DNA of 64,000 bases from Lacrimispora algidixylanolytica. Lineage in GTDB: Bacteria > Bacillota > Clostridia > Lachnospirales > Lachnospiraceae. Of this stretch, positions 63,182 to 64,000 are shown one piece after another. Location of the stretch: NCBI RefSeq assembly GCF_003609635.1, contig NZ_MCIA01000013.1, positions 1-64,000 of the forward strand, written 5' to 3'. Position numbers and translations under genes: made by a program. Each line of letters opens with the position of its first letter. Within the stretch, counting starts at the first letter, position 1. Under the pieces are notes generated by a model. The model was given only the letters and a program-made list of their open reading frames with translations. It searched no databases and had not been told where the DNA came from.

Positions 63182-64000
63182 TCATAGTTCTAGCTTTTTC
63201 GTACAGGTAATGGCTAGAGCACCTGGTCCAATGTGACAGGATATGCTTAAGGATAGATGATCCACGTAAATCTCACCTGTCTCTGGGAATATCTCTTTCA
63301 GCTCCTGTTTAAATTCCAACGCAGCAGCCTCATTATTGGAATGTACCACAGATATGTTCGTATGTATTCCTTTGGGATCTCCAAAGCGCTCTTCCATATC
63401 CTTTTTAGCAGCAGTAATCATCATGGTTTTTGCTTGTTTGGTGGTTCTTGCTTTAGCAAAAGCATCCAGCTTTTCTCCCTGAATCGTAAGAACTGGCTTG
63501 ATTCGAAGGAAGGAACCTAAAAGAGCAGCCGCCGGTGTGATTCTACCACCCTTTTTTAAGTATTCTAAGGTATCCAATGTAATATAGATAGTAGAATCCA
63601 TCTTGGTCTCTTCTAACTTTTCTTTAATCGCACTGCCACTCATACCGGCATCTGCCATTCTTTTTGCTTCCAGGGCAGACTCTCTTAATGTTACGGAGAT
63701 ACGCTGGTTATTGACTACGAATACTTTCCCAGCATAATCCTCTGCAAGCACTAGGGCCGTCTGGCAGGAGCTGCTTAATCCGCTGGACATCGGAATGTGA
63801 ACCACTTGATCGTATTCTTCCAAAAGCTTATTCCAGGCATCCATAAGGTCTGCAGGAGATGGCTGAGAGGTGGAAATGTCCACTCCCTCCTCTAATTTTT
63901 TATAAAATTCTTTTTGAGTTAGAGTAATATCTTCAAAAAATGTTTCTCCACCCATCATAAAAGGCATTGGTATCACATAAATTCCAGCTTCCTTGCCCTG
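63182..64000 (-). CDS. DegV family fatty-acid-binding protein, partial
   Basis: The protein is 273 codons long to the window edge and lacks its start; the family begins about 20 residues earlier. The visible part contains GIYVIPMPFMMGGE, STSQPSPADLMDAWNKLLEEYDQVVHIPMSSGLSSSCQTA, LDTLEYLKKGGRITPAAALLGSFLRIKPVL and HIGPGALAI. DegV proteins bind a fatty acid in a two-domain cleft, and FakB-type members supply FakA with fatty acids for phosphorylation. The internal GTG codon at 63976 is the Val of YVIPMPF and not a start. The true 5' end lies beyond base 64000. Confidence 0.9.
   Translation of the reverse strand, partial: QGKEAGIYVIPMPFMMGGETFFEDITLTQKEFYKKLEEGVDISTSQPSPADLMDAWNKLLEEYDQVVHIPMSSGLSSSCQTALVLAEDYAGKVFVVNNQRISVTLRESALEAKRMADAGMSGSAIKEKLEETKMDSTIYITLDTLEYLKKGGRITPAAALLGSFLRIKPVLTIQGEKLDAFAKARTTKQAKTMMITAAKKDMEERFGDPKGIHTNISVVHSNNEAAALEFKQELKEIFPETGEIYVDHLSLSISCHIGPGALAITCTKKLEL

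Overview
The window reads as the chromosome of a spore-forming, low-GC Gram-positive anaerobe, most likely a Lachnospiraceae/Clostridia member. The evidence is the sporulation genes (SpoIIP, the germination protease GPR, a GerMN lipoprotein), a CIRCE-controlled hrcA-grpE-dnaK-dnaJ operon, IreB, DUF1292 and DUF6774 proteins, AGGAGG-type ribosome sites and frequent TTG starts. No genus is claimed. No tRNA, rRNA or CRISPR array was found, and nearly all genes lie on the minus strand.

Bases 1-9120 form a carbohydrate module. A FadR-type GntR regulator sits upstream of an eight-gene operon: ribose-type ABC transporter (lipoprotein, double ATPase, permease), split transketolase, RpiB/LacAB-type isomerase, VOC protein and a TalC/Fsa-type transaldolase. 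Next to the regulator is a decayed GH1 6-phospho-beta-glucosidase that keeps its 3' end and terminator. Bases 9177-24000 are housekeeping: glyS, a lipoprotein, recO, era, an M16C peptidase and a DUF218 protein; then trhP-like, trmR-like, MltG-like, RNase J, DUF1292, ruvX, ireB and mtaB. A Crh-like HPr homologue on the plus strand follows.

Bases 24489-42736 follow the order known from Bacillus subtilis around dnaK: thiI, a cysteine desulfurase, rsmE, prmA, a TSUP transporter, a wall-binding protein, dnaJ, dnaK, grpE, hrcA, two plus-strand 3D-domain exoproteins, hemW, lepA, spoIIP and gpr, with rpsT divergent. In B. subtilis rpsT is followed by holA and comEC. Here the two parts are separated by about 14 kb, and the second part resumes at 57265 with holA, comEC, a GerMN lipoprotein, a sensor kinase and a DegV gene cut by the window end.

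The 14 kb insertion is the most interesting item. It encodes a complete contractile tail (terminator-like protein, sheath, tube, XkdN with a -1 frameshift extension, tape measure, LysM hub protein, XkdQ/R/S-like, baseplate J, YmfQ-like, fibre), holin and amidase, plus a divergent repressor/ImmA-type switch. It has no capsid, portal, terminase, replication or integrase gene. This is the layout of an R-type tailocin (diffocin/PBSX-tail-like). Other notable signals are a pair of about 137-bp inverted repeats 24 kb apart with a degenerate third copy, WalR-type boxes upstream of the 3D-protein genes, GntR operator repeats, and a probable AUA start of comEC.
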